A stretch of 64,000 nucleotides of DNA. Origin: Pieris napi. Taxonomy: Eukaryota > Arthropoda > Insecta > Lepidoptera > Pieridae. The position numbers and the translations under genes are program-made. The notes beneath the pieces were generated by a model. It was given only the letters and a program-made list of their open reading frames with translations, did no database searches and had not been told where the DNA came from. This document shows, in pieces, positions 11,114 to 23,112 of the stretch (position 1 is the stretch's first letter; every line of letters starts with the position of its first letter). The stretch covers positions 9,548,001 through 9,612,000 of the forward strand of contig NC_062245.1 in NCBI RefSeq assembly GCF_905475465.1. Reading direction: 5' to 3'.

Positions 11114-14100
11114 AAGAAACATAATACCATCGTGGTGACGTGAAACATCTTACTGTAATCGTTAAGAAACAAAAAACAATTAAACAATATCCCTTTCACT
11201 ATCAAAGCGTTTTGCATACACAATTCGTGATAGAGTGTCGCAACCGCACGACAACGACATATTATTATTAGGTGCAAGTTGCAACATTTGAATTATAGTA
11301 TTATGAGAGTGTTGCATTTGATAGCTCTGATACGAAGTTCCATCCACGATTTGTTTGATACACATTGCTCAAACTGAAACCATTTTTCTTGTAACCTTTA
11401 GAAAATGAATCTACTACAAATATCAACATACATCAATTAAAGTGTTTCACTACATTACTACCTTTTTTATACGAGGTGGAAATGCATTTGCACAACCCCT
11501 GCCCCCGATGTTGCAGGGGTATGTGGGACTCGACCCACACCAGAATGTCTGTTATTCAGAGACTGGGTAAGCAATACCCACGAAAACCACCTCGAGTAGT
11601 TATTAGCAGTAGCATTCTACCTGGGCATCAACGACATAACTGTTACACGATGATTTATGAGCATCCAGTAAGTGCAAAAAAATAAAATATAAGTAATACA
11701 GATATGCCATATGAATCGCATGCATAGCAATTATAAAAAGATGACTTAGTAGTAAAGGCCGAAAAGAAACATTCAAAATCCAGAGCCATTCCACTGACAC
11801 AAGTCTAATTTTCCCTAAATGAATATAATAACTTCCTCTAAACACCTTATAGGTCCCAAAGGTAGACGATCTGGGTAAATTAAAACATAAATCACAATGA
11901 AACTTGTAACACCAGCATTTCCTATTACATCGCTATTTGTATAGCCTTAGAAAAATTCCACAATACCTGTCTATACTATCAGCGCAAATAACCTGTGGAA
12001 CCTGTTGGGTGCGCGGGCGCAATAAAAAGGGTTGTTGGAGGCTCGCATCGGCCTTCGGGACCCCGCGCCCCGCTGCAAGGCCGCCGTTGCATAATCATGC
12101 GTAATGGATATGGATTCTAGATACCGAAGAATCAATTTACAAAACCGGAAGAATTCTTTCACAGCTTTTTTTTATATACTGCAAGTAGAAAGGGTAACAA
12201 TTACCATTATAACGCTTACGTATATGTATTTTAAATACCACCATATATTTATTTAAGTATTAATCATATTAATCCTACACCTAACATAAATTAAATATAA
12301 TAAAAAACAATTATACTAAAGATATAACCAAAGATGGAATATATAATATTTTCAAGGTTCTAATTAATAGGTTCCAACATAAACAAAACTAGTTTTATAA
12401 TCTTCACAAAAGTTATAGGTTTTCATGAAAATAATAAAATTCATAAATATGTATGCAAGCCATAACATTATTTATGAAAGTACTTTCATATTTTGAAAAC
12501 CAGCTCAATAAATTTCGATCATTAACTTCCGGAATCAAATAAATTAAAATTAAACTAAAATATTTGGATAATTAATAACTTAAATCAAAGAAAATTAACT
12601 ACTCTTTAAGTTACTAGATATCTCAATCAAGATTCTTATCGCCTGCAACTTTGTAATAATTAAAATATTGTCGATAAAATGGTACGACTTAATTCAGTAA
12701 CCGGCTTCGGGCAAACGGAAATGGCCCATCGTAAATACTATCGCTATTTTATAGTTATTTTGATAGCATTTAGATATTTTATTTGAAAAAATCACGGTTA
12801 AAAAAAGTAATATTGTTAAGATTATAAGTTGTTTTTAACTTGATGTTTTATAAGTATACTTGTAGTACAGATACCGGCAAACTTCTTGAGCATTAAACAA
12901 GGGAGTGGGGGAAAGTTGGCGCAGCGCGGAACACAAACGTCAACTGATTCACCAATCACGCGATCGACACGTCACTCTCCCGCCGCCGCCCAGTGATACC
13001 TAAAAATCGCTTCTGCCCAGGCAAAGACATTTGTTCAAGAGTTTTGCCAGTATCTTGTATAAGACTTTTTAAATCAAGTGATTTTGTTGACAAGTTGACT
13101 GGCAATTGTTTAACAAATGGAATATATCTTTTAGTGAACTAAAGTAATATACTTTTCAAGTCAATAAATAAATATATAAATATGTTTCTGATCGCAATAT
13201 ATCATTCCATCGTATGTCTCATTAATATTCAGAATATTTATTGTCCCCAGGGTCCAATAGACCGCACCTGACTGCTAATGCACGCCGTAGGCTAAACTTA
13301 TACCCTCCGGCCCAACCAATACACTAATGAATTGATTCGAGAAACATTTTAAAAATTACTTTTAATTGCTAGAATTAATGTTTACGATGATTGGATCAAA
13401 TGACGCATATCGTGATATTGACGCAACAAACGCAAACAAAATTAAATATATATATATTTCACTTTAGATCCACAATAAAACCAATTCGCTGACAGGTTTA
13501 CCATAATTACTTTAATAACAAATTTTAATTGACGTAAAATACAAGTTCAATCCTCTCTTAAAGTGTCGATAATATTTTTGAAATAAAACAAAATAATATC
13601 TATATTTTACTTACTATATAAGCAAGCAAACCACAGAAGAGCATTATTTTACCTGAAACAAACAAAATAAATAAGTATATTTATTTTTTTAAACATGGCC
13701 AACTTATACCGCATTAAGTTGCATTGAGGTATGCATCTTATATTTCATCCCCTATTCCCAAATTGTCACAAAAGGCTGAACAGTTCATCAGCTAAACAGA
13801 CGCAAAATTGTGTCAGGCACATAAAACATTCATAGGGCTGCAAACAATCTCAAAAAATATTTTTATTTTTATACAATAGTAAACTTGAAACTATCCCGCC
13901 CTCAATGCAGCATATTTCTGTTTCTATCACCACCATAGGCGGCAAATAGGTGACCCGACTTATCATATTTATGGAATATAATAAAATTTACCATTTAATT
14001 ATTATAAACGTTCAAACAACCTCAATATTATCCAATTAATACAAGTACCAGTTATATCAAGTATTTGTCCGTATCTAACATGAGCGATCTACGTCGTGAA

Positions 14101-16067
14101 CAAAGGCTTGCAAAAGAGCCGTAAAACCTTTTCAAAATATCAACACAATTTCGCAAAGTGCGCCATTATGATACACCTACTGGTATGTAGACATACATAG
14201 AGTACTTATATAGGCTGAGATGGCGATCTTTTGTACTGAGATATATTATTGCTGTGGAAACACTATAGCAAGTTTGGTATAATTTGCTAAGTTTCTATTA
14301 AAAAAATTAACAAAACTATGAAAGTGTGTGACACAGTTTAATTTTGCTTATTCCTTATTGAGAAACAATCAGTGCTAACTAAAGTAATATATATTGGACA
14401 GCTAGATTGTCTTTAAAACGGAATTTAAGTTTAAAAACAAAAAAACGGCCCGTTAAATATTGAAAACGTGGACTTACAAGATTGAAGGTAGAATATTGAC
14501 CGGACCTTGCAGTTGCGCGTTTTATTAATTTTTTCACGTTAATTATAAATATTTATACCAAGTATGAAATAACTGAAAATACCTAAAGGTCTCTTCCGAG
14601 GTTATCTTAAATTATATTTACTTGATAAATACATTACATATTGTTACATTTTTATCGTATCCATATCGACATGTTTCCGAGGTGATTTTTTGTGGTAATT
14701 TAATTTTACGTAAATAACTGTAATGCGATATGAGAGAGACAAATTACTAATATACGCGTTTATATCCGCTTCCTTCAACTGGTTTAATTTTCTTTTGATA
14801 CGGTACCGAAACCGTAAAACTATTTTTGCAAAAAGTTCAGTTACGGCTATTTTAATAACCCAGAAAATGTTTTTATACTTCATTGTATCTAGGTTAATAC
14901 AATATTAATTTACATAAATTAAACTACTATAAAGTACTAAACTTTGTCAGATTTAAATGAAAAGTAATGAACATGTTGTCATAAATGTACCCATAATTTG
15001 CTAGATTATTTATTCGTAAACCTACAGCTAACATAAATTATATATAAATACAAAAATCATTATACTATAGATATTGCCAAATACATATATATATATCATA
15101 TATTACATTGGTGTAAATTTTTTAATCCTTTACCCTAGGAAACAACGCATGCTTATAAATCAACCTTTTTTCTTGAGACTTATTAAACTGTCTATGAAAT
15201 GCGGTCAAAAGTAGCGATAATAAACGTACCCTAAAGGAATACAGATGAACCAATGTTTCAGCATAAACCGTTACTATAATATCAACTGGAGGCTTCTGAG
15301 AATACTTTCCAATTACATCAACAATCCATGACAAGCCGCTTGACAGTGAATTAACATTAAACTATTATTTCTGATTATACATATTTATTACAATCAATTG
15401 TTCTTTTACATTAATCCAATTTGTGCAAATAATTTTTGATAATTAATTAAATAAATTTAAACCGTTATAAAACAAGCGGAGATTAACACGCGATTTCATT
15501 TAAACATAATGCAATTCGTGATTTAATATTCCGAAAGGGATTGTCGTTGCGCAAGCGCAGCGTGCATTGTCATTTGACAGGCATCGACAGTCGATTTATC
15601 AAACGGAATGAAATCGCGACCGTTTAGTCACACCTCATGCTTGTCACACGCTCGTCTTGGTCATTTGAGAATAATACATATATGTATGACAAAATAATAT
15701 CTAAATTGTTTTATAATAAAATGCGATAACTGTTTTGGTATGAAGAGTAATTTATTAAGTTAAAGCCTTTAAATTTAACGTCTGGCACGGCTTCTTTATA
15801 TTATTAGATAGCTAAGCGTATTAATTCTTAGTATATTTAGTTACTTAAGTTATGTTAAGTGGGTACGTATTTATGACAACTATTAAGAATGTGCAGTTGA
15901 CCGTTAGACTAAAGAATATGGAACGGTATGGTTTGGTCGGCAATTCATAATAAAACCTCGGGTTCTTCCAAAACCGTATTTAAGAAATCCTAGTCGTTCG
16001 GTCAATTCCGTTACTTTTTCATACATCACTTGAATATATTCAAATATTTCCACCTTCATTAGTATAG
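11114..16067. other. Five kilobases of unique AT-rich DNA without gene
   Basis: No transposon, exon or RNA gene is recognised. Sub-blocks stand out by composition: 11480-11620 and 12000-12120 (GC-rich), 12900-13020 (GC-rich with CpG) and 15535-15665 (GC-rich, TGACAG-containing). A segment at 12270-12330 recurs imperfectly at 15020-15080 (CCTACA-CTAACATAAATTA...), so both may belong to one AT-rich interspersed repeat. Open frames at 14723-14908 (+) and 14883-14644 (-) lie on both strands of the same A/T-rich DNA and look like chance. Confidence 0.35.
12000..12120. promoter_or_regulatory. GC-rich block, candidate regulatory DNA
   Basis: About 120 bp, much richer in GC than its flanks, ends in a homeodomain-like string (TGCATAATCATGCGTAATGG) and includes CAATAAAAAG. 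It is unique in the window and non-coding as far as I can tell. Function is guessed from composition only. Confidence 0.2.
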
Positions 16068-16293
16068 AAACGGGTGCAAACGAGCAGGAGGCTCATCTGA
16101 TGTTAAGTGTTACCGCCGCTTATGGACACTATCAATGCCAGAGGGCTCGCGAGTGCGTTGCCGGCCTTACTATAAGAATTGGTACGGTCTTTTCTTGGAA
16201 GACCCTAAGTAGAATTAGTTCGGAAATACTTCAGTGAGAAACTGGTTTCACAATGTGGTGGTGTACGGCTGAAACTGCCATAAAAAACGTTAC
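16068..16293 (-). mobile_element. Jockey-like LINE, 3' end (copy e)
   Basis: Reverse complement of the plus strand reads from the 3' UTR (TGAGCCTCCTGC near 16088) back through the FDLG-SKKR and WN-FLTEVFPN-F block. Point changes and small indels break the frame. It is 5'-truncated near 16293. Confidence 0.8.
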
Positions 16294-16845
16294 CTACTAA
16301 TAAAAAAATAATCTACCTAGGAATAAATTAATTTTCAACTTCTGTGAAAATTTTCGACAATATTTATGATATCTGAGAATCAATGGTTCCGAGTAAAGGC
16401 TCGAAATTGATTCTCACGAGAAAATACCTTTCGATGTTTGGCATTGAGCTTCGTATTTACAGAAATCGTGTGAGCGTGTTTAAAATAACATTTGGTATAC
16501 GGGAGGGGAGAATATATAGCTTGCAATTTTATGTATTTTTAACCTGATATATTTTTTGTATCAGAAAAGCCACAGTAAAGAAAAAAAACACTTTTTAATG
16601 AATTTGGTAGAAAATCAGAAATTATTGTTAATCATTTAATTTATTCTTCAACGTGAGTTTTCATACATCATTATACAATACAGTGATTGATGCAAAAAAC
16701 ATACCTAAAGCATTAACAAATTAATAGCGAAGCCTTAGCTTATAATAGGGTCAAGTCTACCGGAAGTGGCCCGCACGCGCGCCATTCAATCTCAATCACA
16801 ATGGAGCCGCGCATTGCTGCATTTAAGTTGTAATCAGATAAACAT
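16294..16845. other. No gene recognised
   Basis: Unique AT-rich sequence; a GC-rich patch (16750-16830) abuts the MITE at 16849 on its outer side. Confidence 0.35.
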
Positions 16846-16848
16846 TTA

Positions 16849-17375
16849 GACCTACAACGCACTAGCGGCTGGCCGCAATGCGGTGTGCCGCTGCGGCGGG
16901 CCGCACATCGATTATTATATGAAACCGCACGATAACAACGCACTGACTTGCGGTCAACCGTCAACCGCTCCGGTTGATCTGGAGCTGCGGCGAGCCGCAC
17001 CGGTTGAATGATGCGGCGCGCCGCGTCCCCTCCACGCACTCGGCGCGGTTAGCCGTCCTACCTACGTCATCACATATAATTATTTAACAAATTTAAACAA
17101 AATATTGTAAACCTATTTTAAAAGAGTAAAAAATAAAAAAATAAAATATGTTTATTATGGAACATATGATACATGTATCACTTATTCCACGTCATTAAAT
17201 TTGAATTTGTAATATTTCAAGAAGCACTGACGAGTGACGATTGCGGCAGACCGCAATAGGACCGCAATAGGGACGGTTAGCCGGAATACGGCAGGCCGCT
17301 ACGGCGGACCGTATATACCGCGGCCCGCCGCAGCGGCACACCGCATTGCGGCCAGCCGCTAGTGCGTTGTAGGCC
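16849..17375. mobile_element. Harbinger-like MITE of GC-rich palindromes, 527 bp
   Basis: Inverted termini begin GRCCTACAACGCACTAGCGG at both ends and match almost perfectly for about 55 bp. Direct repeats TTA lie outside (16846-16848 and 17376-17378), the 3-bp target choice of PIF/Harbinger transposases. Both halves are packed with about eleven near-palindromic 12-mers of the form GCGGCNNGCCGC (for example 16865, 16880, 16893, 16987, 17013, 17243, 17288, 17301, 17320, 17333, 17348). The centre (about 17060-17225) is AT-rich. No transposase is encoded, so it would be moved in trans. The long minus-strand open frame over the left half is a composition effect. Confidence 0.85.
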
Positions 17376-17378
17376 TTA

Positions 17379-18664
17379 GTAATACATGCCTATCCGATAA
17401 TTAATAAAGTACAAGGTCAATGTCCCATTGTAGTCCAGAAAAAACCACAGTCGAGCCTAAACCTAGTAAATTATATTGAATGAATGAAGTATATATAATA
17501 ATTTTGTATGTATTATAATAATAATAATATACAGGGTGGCCAAAAAGTCGTGGATCAAACGCAACTAGGGGATAGATGAGGTTACCAGCTGCAAATAATT
17601 GTTCTACGGGAGGACCTTAAACTCAACCCCTGCAGAGTTATAATTTTTTTTGCGTTTTCATAAAAAAAATTGACTTTTTATACTAATTCTTATTAAAATT
17701 CGAAAAAATCTACATTCTGTATCTTTTTCATAATATCCACTAGACTGATTCTGATGAGTCCTTGCGTTAGAGATGCTATTTATAGTTGTTTATTGAGGTT
17801 ATTGAAGATAATATTAAGTTATACAATATAAAAATTTCCCAAATCATAACTTGTTGTTTACTTCGGACCCCACTGTGAAAAAAAAATACTCTACCGAAAA
17901 GTGTCACTGTATAACAAATTTTGGCGCATTTAATAGGGATTCTGAAAAGGTATTACACATGGCCATGAGTGGCTCTAATATCTTTCTAGGAAGAATTACA
18001 AACAATGATTGATTGATTCCGTAACTTATTCACAATGTAATTTAAATTGGTGATTCGTTGTCTTTTATTAATTTATAGTAATTTTTATATATCTCTGTGT
18101 TATTAGATCTATTTTTTATTTTTTATGTAGGAAAATAATTCAGTTTAAAAAGGTTACATTTAATAAATCTAAATTTAATGTAAATATTTTTACATTTAAA
18201 TTTATTTTACGGTCTTTAAATTCTTTAAATTAAAACACCAAAATCTACTATATCAGGCCCTTGGAAAGTGAAATCAGTAGGCTAATAAGCGTATAATAAA
18301 TTGCCTATTTTGAACGATTATGAAAATAAATTTCACACGATAACTTAGATAAAATCTAATTTGCATCACATACGGAGCCGAAATTTCCCTAGATTTTTCA
18401 ATAACAACCGTACATCAAGAGATTGAGGTCGCAGACTTCGTGAGTGACTCTAACGTGAAACCACATTTGCATATGTCGTCGTCACTCGCGGTAAATAACT
18501 TTGATTAATACCACCATAATGGGTCTAATGGATACTGTTCGAAGAAAACTCGTCTTGTCAACTTGTGAAGGCTGTGTATTTAATTAAAAAAATATATATT
18601 TATTACTTTATTTATTTATCAACACTTCGTAGCAGACTTCGTTGTTCGTTCGTTTTAATGCATT
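17379..18664. other. Unique DNA with possible transposon end at 17534
   Basis: TA followed by CAGGGTGGCCAAAAAGTCGT (17534-17553) looks like the terminal repeat of a Tc1/mariner-like element (CAGGGTG-type ends), but I find no matching opposite end, so at most it is a one-ended relic. A short AT hairpin (about 18171-18205) is not distinctive. No gene is seen. Confidence 0.3.
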
Positions 18665-18704
18665 GGCGGCCTTATCGCTTTCGAGCGATCTCTTCCATAC
18701 AACA
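18665..18704 (+). repeat. Interspersed repeat scrap (family C)
   Basis: The string GGCCTTATCGCTTTCGAGCG and the following ATCTCTTCCATACAAC resemble segments at 26011-26063 and 41501-41552. It is probably the 3' UTR of a non-LTR retrotransposon; class inferred. Confidence 0.5.
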
Positions 18705-19393
18705 AGTACTACTACTAAATATCTTTCTTATAAAAAAAAACTACGAGTCATATAAACGTTTCAAATACCATATCGCAATTAAATAATTATTCATAAGAAA
18801 AATAATTTAGTGTTATTAAAACGTCATGCGTTGTAAAAATAACGAAATTACCTACTACAATTTGATTAAATTCGAAATATAAATTGTCATAACTAAACGT
18901 TATTATGAAATAATAAACCAGATTAAAGTCTTCACAGAGCTAACCCTACATTCATAACACCCCTCCTATGCGTAGGTGCTTAAAAATATAAAGCCACGGA
19001 AGCTTTTGGCTCGCGTATTTCAGTATAGATAACATCTGTGAAACTAAATTGTCTAGCTAGTTGGGTTATATGCAAGGTAGAGTACGCATCGTGTGGCATA
19101 ACAAGGCGCCACGCAAGGACGCTCATTAGTGCGCCCTTGTTAGGGCTGCCAATCAAACAAGATATCTTTCGAGTTCATAGTAGTATAATAACAACATTGA
19201 ACTTAGAGCGTATTTCTATCGAATAATCAACCAAGCCACAAAAACGTTTCTCATAGGAAAAAAAACCGGTAAAATGGGTCGGGTATTGCAAGGCGCACTT
19301 TCTGAGATGAAAGGTTGCCTAGTGTGAGTTGAGTCTTAATGTCGTGGTGTTTTCGAGCAATAACATTTCCTTCTCAGACATAATAAATAATAA

Positions 19394-19575
19394 TTAAAAA
19401 AAAACTAAAAAACACGCTTTTAAAGCACATCAAACTAAAAAGTGAAAAATAATTCCTAATTTAGGTTGAAAATGCTAATGAACAAAAAATACTGGTATTA
19501 TTGTGAAAAAGCGTGGGGCGCTCTGTGCCATCTAAAGCAACCCTGCTTTAAAAGCGTGTTTTTAGTTTTTTTTAA
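19394..19575. mobile_element. Inverted-repeat element, about 180 bp
   Basis: Arms of about 31 bp (19394-19426 and 19545-19575) are inverted copies: both read TTAAAAAAAA(A)CTAAAA, then CACGCTTTTAAAGC, toward the centre. The ends are TTAA, which could be the target or part of the arms. The interior is AT-rich and non-coding. It looks like a MITE of unknown superfamily; a palindromic regulatory element is less likely. Confidence 0.65.
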
Positions 19576-22500
19576 CTATTTAGACCTTAAGTATGTGTGA
19601 ATGTTATGAGTATGTGAATGGGTGCGTATACGTATAATATTGCAATAAGTGACAGTAGATAAAATTTAATTTCCTATCATATTTATATAATACACTCTGT
19701 ATTTGAGACTGCGGCTGAAAATTGTTATAAGCGTGCTGTGTTTGAGTTAGTTTTTAGAACCGTAGTCTAGTAGGTATATGAAATTTTAAAGGAGTTAATA
19801 CTAATTTGAAATAATACAGTTATAGCAACCCTAGCGGTCACTCGCGTAGATCTACGATAGCAAAACGTAGGTATAACTAGTAGGCGAAGAGATAAAAAAA
19901 TCTTAACAACGAAAATAGTTTCGTCTAATTAGGTTGGTCAGATTTAATGCTCTTGTGAAATAAGTATTCTTGGTCTCGTCTAATCTTAAATCTCAAATGA
20001 GTTAAAATTTAAAAGTTAGTATTATATTATTTAAAAGTTCTTAGTATTATTTATTAGTATAGTATTATAAAATTCCATTTAAATACTGTGTAAATTTGTT
20101 TGTTATCATATATTTTAACTAAACAAAAATTAACTAGATTATAATATTAATAAGCACTATTCCCACCGAGATACTACGATTTCCTACTATAGAATAAATA
20201 GCTTGTAAACAAAAAAGGGGAAAGTTTAAAAAATACCGTCTAACGATTTCCTAGAGTGGATACGATAAAAAATATCGGACAGCTGGCCTGGTTACGACAC
20301 GGAACCGACACCCTACTGTACTTCACCTACTTACCGAATGGCCTTGAAAACTGAATACCCTTTATAATTATTGTCGAGAGACATTATTGTGCATCGTATA
20401 CTTTTCAACCTTTTCATTGACTATCATAAGATAATGATCATACATACAGTACATATTGCACCCTCGGTTATACAAAGGCATTATTCGAAAGAAGAATTTG
20501 GAGAAATCGCGTTTAAAATGTTCAATTGTTGCTGCTTGTTTTTTGAACAAAATGCTTTTTATTAAGTCATGATTATGAAACTTTACAGATTTTTTATTGA
20601 TAATGTCACTTTGTCACACACAGATCAATTTAAATTTTAATAATTCCTATAAAAAAATTTTTTTTTAATAATTTAAGTTGGTACAAAATGTGTAATATTC
20701 TGTATATTAAGTCAGGAATAGTTCCTTGTAGCGACTGCAGCTTTTGGCAGAGATCTATTACATATAAGAACTACAAATTAACTAACATATATATCGAATC
20801 AAATACGTATTACATTACAATTCTCTTTTGTAACAATAGTCATTGGTACTTTTTTTGTCATAGAAGGGTACCGACCCGAATTGCGTTTCATTGGAACTGT
20901 CTAACTTCTTTAAATATGGAGAATTAGTAGTTTGTAGCAGTAAGATCTGGGACGCCGAGGTGCGAGTGAGGCGCAAATATGTTTACCTAGTTAATTTTGT
21001 CCTACTTCTTTCTCTCTCAGCTCTAGAAGCTGGCAGCAAATGCGTGCACTTAGCATTTAAAATATTAACCAAAAATGGTTGTTGTTGGGCCCTCGTATTA
21101 CACACATATATTACGAGTTTTTGCTACTATGTATTAATTGCAATCTGTTACAAACGATCAATCTACTCTAAAGATCTATTAAAAAATTCCACATTCTATT
21201 TGTATTTTCCGTTGGCTTCCCTTTAAGTTAGAATACAGTTCAACAAACTCATTGTGAAAACATGAGTCATTTTTTGCTCGGTCTGAGGTTTTGCACGAAA
21301 CACGCACTCCAAATATGTGATAATGTTAGATGGTATCTGTATTTTGACAAGTAAAATATACATATTGGCAAGACCAAAAATAATGGCACGGAGTCATCTC
21401 AAACGTCCAAGAATTAACTAATTAATAAAAGGTTCGAATTTTAAATAAACATAAATATATACGATGTAAGTAAACATCGAAATCTATACTACATTAGTAT
21501 AGATTTTATAACTTATAAAAGTTTCGAAGGTTTATTGATATTAAAATAGTTTCGTAATAATATTGACAAACAAAAATCGAAGGTCACCGAAATGACAGAC
21601 AACTTTTCAATGACAGGCATGTTTGACATTGACAGCGTGTGGGGCGTGTCAGCGCGTGGGCAGTCTATTGTCTCCTGACAGATGTAGACTGTATTAAAAC
21701 AAAATTTACCAGTAGCAAGAACTTGTTATTTTGTAATATATATTTTATAGCCAACTATTCTACAATGTATTTAAATAAATTTGCAGCTAAATCACAATGC
21801 TCAACGTTACAAAAATTAATAGTATGTCTATTTATTTTAAATAGAATCCTGAATATTATCATTATTTATGTATTATCATAAACATATTTATTATTGCCGT
21901 GTTTAGAGTTATTGTTAGATCATAAAACTACTTTGTATTAACGAAAACAATATCTGCGCAAATAATAAAATAACAGATAACTTATCAAATCTACTCGTAT
22001 GTTACGCATAGGTTATCTTTATTTACTGTCTCTTCCCTATATTCTTCTTATTCTGTGAATCGAGAATCTTCTTAAATGCTTGACTTAATTTGAAGTGAAA
22101 CAATTATTTAACGGAACTAATAACAAGATGAAAATCCTTAGTACGACTTTATCAGATCACGATAAAACGATAAAATCAAACCTACGTTGCGATGCTGCAT
22201 TTATTTCAATAAGTGGTTAATGTATAACAATTTATCACAGCGATTGCTAATTATAGGCTTGTAAAACACGGTGCAGATAACGATGATATTAATTATTGCC
22301 GTCAGCAAAACAAACTCCACTAAAATAAAAAATATGTTTTATTTAAAGTTCCAGCAAGAGATCGCCATAAGGACCACCTGTTCTTTACAACGTACTTATA
22401 ATTTGATAGTGCAATCAACTCTTAAAAGTAAATACAATCTTTACAAAAAACCAAAAATCAAGGCGCTTATTAAAATAAATATCTATAAAATCTCAACGTC

Positions 22501-22922
22501 TTTTCCAATTCCGTGCATTAACATCAATTAGGAATCCATTTCGTTGATCGCCGGCGCCAATATCGAATAATCAATGTAAATAAATGTCCAGGAAAAGCTC
22601 ACTCGAATGTCAAACACAACATAAGGCAATAATAAAAGAACAGGCTAAAGTATTTTATTGCTATCGAGCTCACAATCGACTCGTTCAACACTTTATAACT
22701 TTTCCATAATTTGCCAAATAATTTAATTTAGCTGTGAAGGTTGGCAGACAGCTGTCGCCATGCAAACAGTTCCTGCTTTAATTTAACAAGACAAAATGTA
22801 TTACAGTAATTCCTTATAAGCACAAATCGAGATATATATCGAACTGGCTCTATTAAGTGTATTGTTTTAATATAACGATAACAATATTAGATTCAATACT
22901 TTGTAAACGATAAGTGTTATAC
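19576..22922. other. Unique AT-rich DNA without recognised gene
   Basis: The open frame at 20891-21226 (+, 111 codons) is the longest here but has no family resemblance and is cysteine/leucine-rich from T-rich DNA. A 25-bp near-palindrome AATCTATACT-AC-ATTAGTATAGATT lies at about 21480-21505; its half is the terminal string of a common insect repeat. The TGACAG cluster (21593-21681) is listed separately. Confidence 0.35.
21593..21681. promoter_or_regulatory. Cluster of four TGACAG motifs
   Basis: TGACAG occurs at 21593, 21611, 21630 and 21676, with TGACAT at 21624, in a GC-richer patch. TGACAG is the core recognised by TALE homeodomain proteins (Homothorax/Meis, TGIF/Vismay). This suggests an enhancer, but no neighbouring gene is known and conservation is untested. 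Confidence 0.25.
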
Positions 22923-22934
22923 TGAATAAATGTT

Positions 22935-23100
22935 TTCTCGAGAGAGACCCGGTGCCTGCGTTGGTGGGATGGAGTTGTCAAAGACCTCGAAACAATAGGA
23001 GTTCGAAGTTGGATGCACAAAGCACGAGGTAGATTGCTATGGCGAAATATACTTGAGAAGGCCTACAAGAGGCTGTACAGCGATTAATGATAATGATGAT
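22935..23100 (+). mobile_element. RTE-like LINE 3' end with 12-bp target duplication
   Basis: Exact direct repeats TGAATAAATGTT lie at 22923-22934 and 23101-23112. The 166-bp insert has an open frame at 22962-23087 (41 residues, WWDGVVKDLETIGVRSWM... to KRLYSD and TAA), which resembles the extreme C-terminus of RTE-type endonuclease-reverse transcriptase polyproteins. The tail after the stop is TGATAATGATGAT, a short tandem repeat typical of RTE 3' ends. It is severely 5'-truncated but still open and cleanly flanked, so fairly young. Confidence 0.85.
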
Positions 23101-23112
23101 TGAATAAATGTT

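Noticed and set aside
14644..14908. Overlapping frames on both strands
   Set aside because: Opposed frames in the same AT-rich DNA with Lys/Ile/Tyr-rich products point to chance.
16740..17039. 99-codon minus-strand frame rich in Arg and Ala
   Set aside because: It crosses the border of the 16849-17375 MITE and is explained by GC-rich palindromes, which lack stop codons.
20891..21226. 111-codon plus-strand frame
   Set aside because: No family resemblance, no splice or promoter signals, and hydrophobic content typical of T-rich random sequence.
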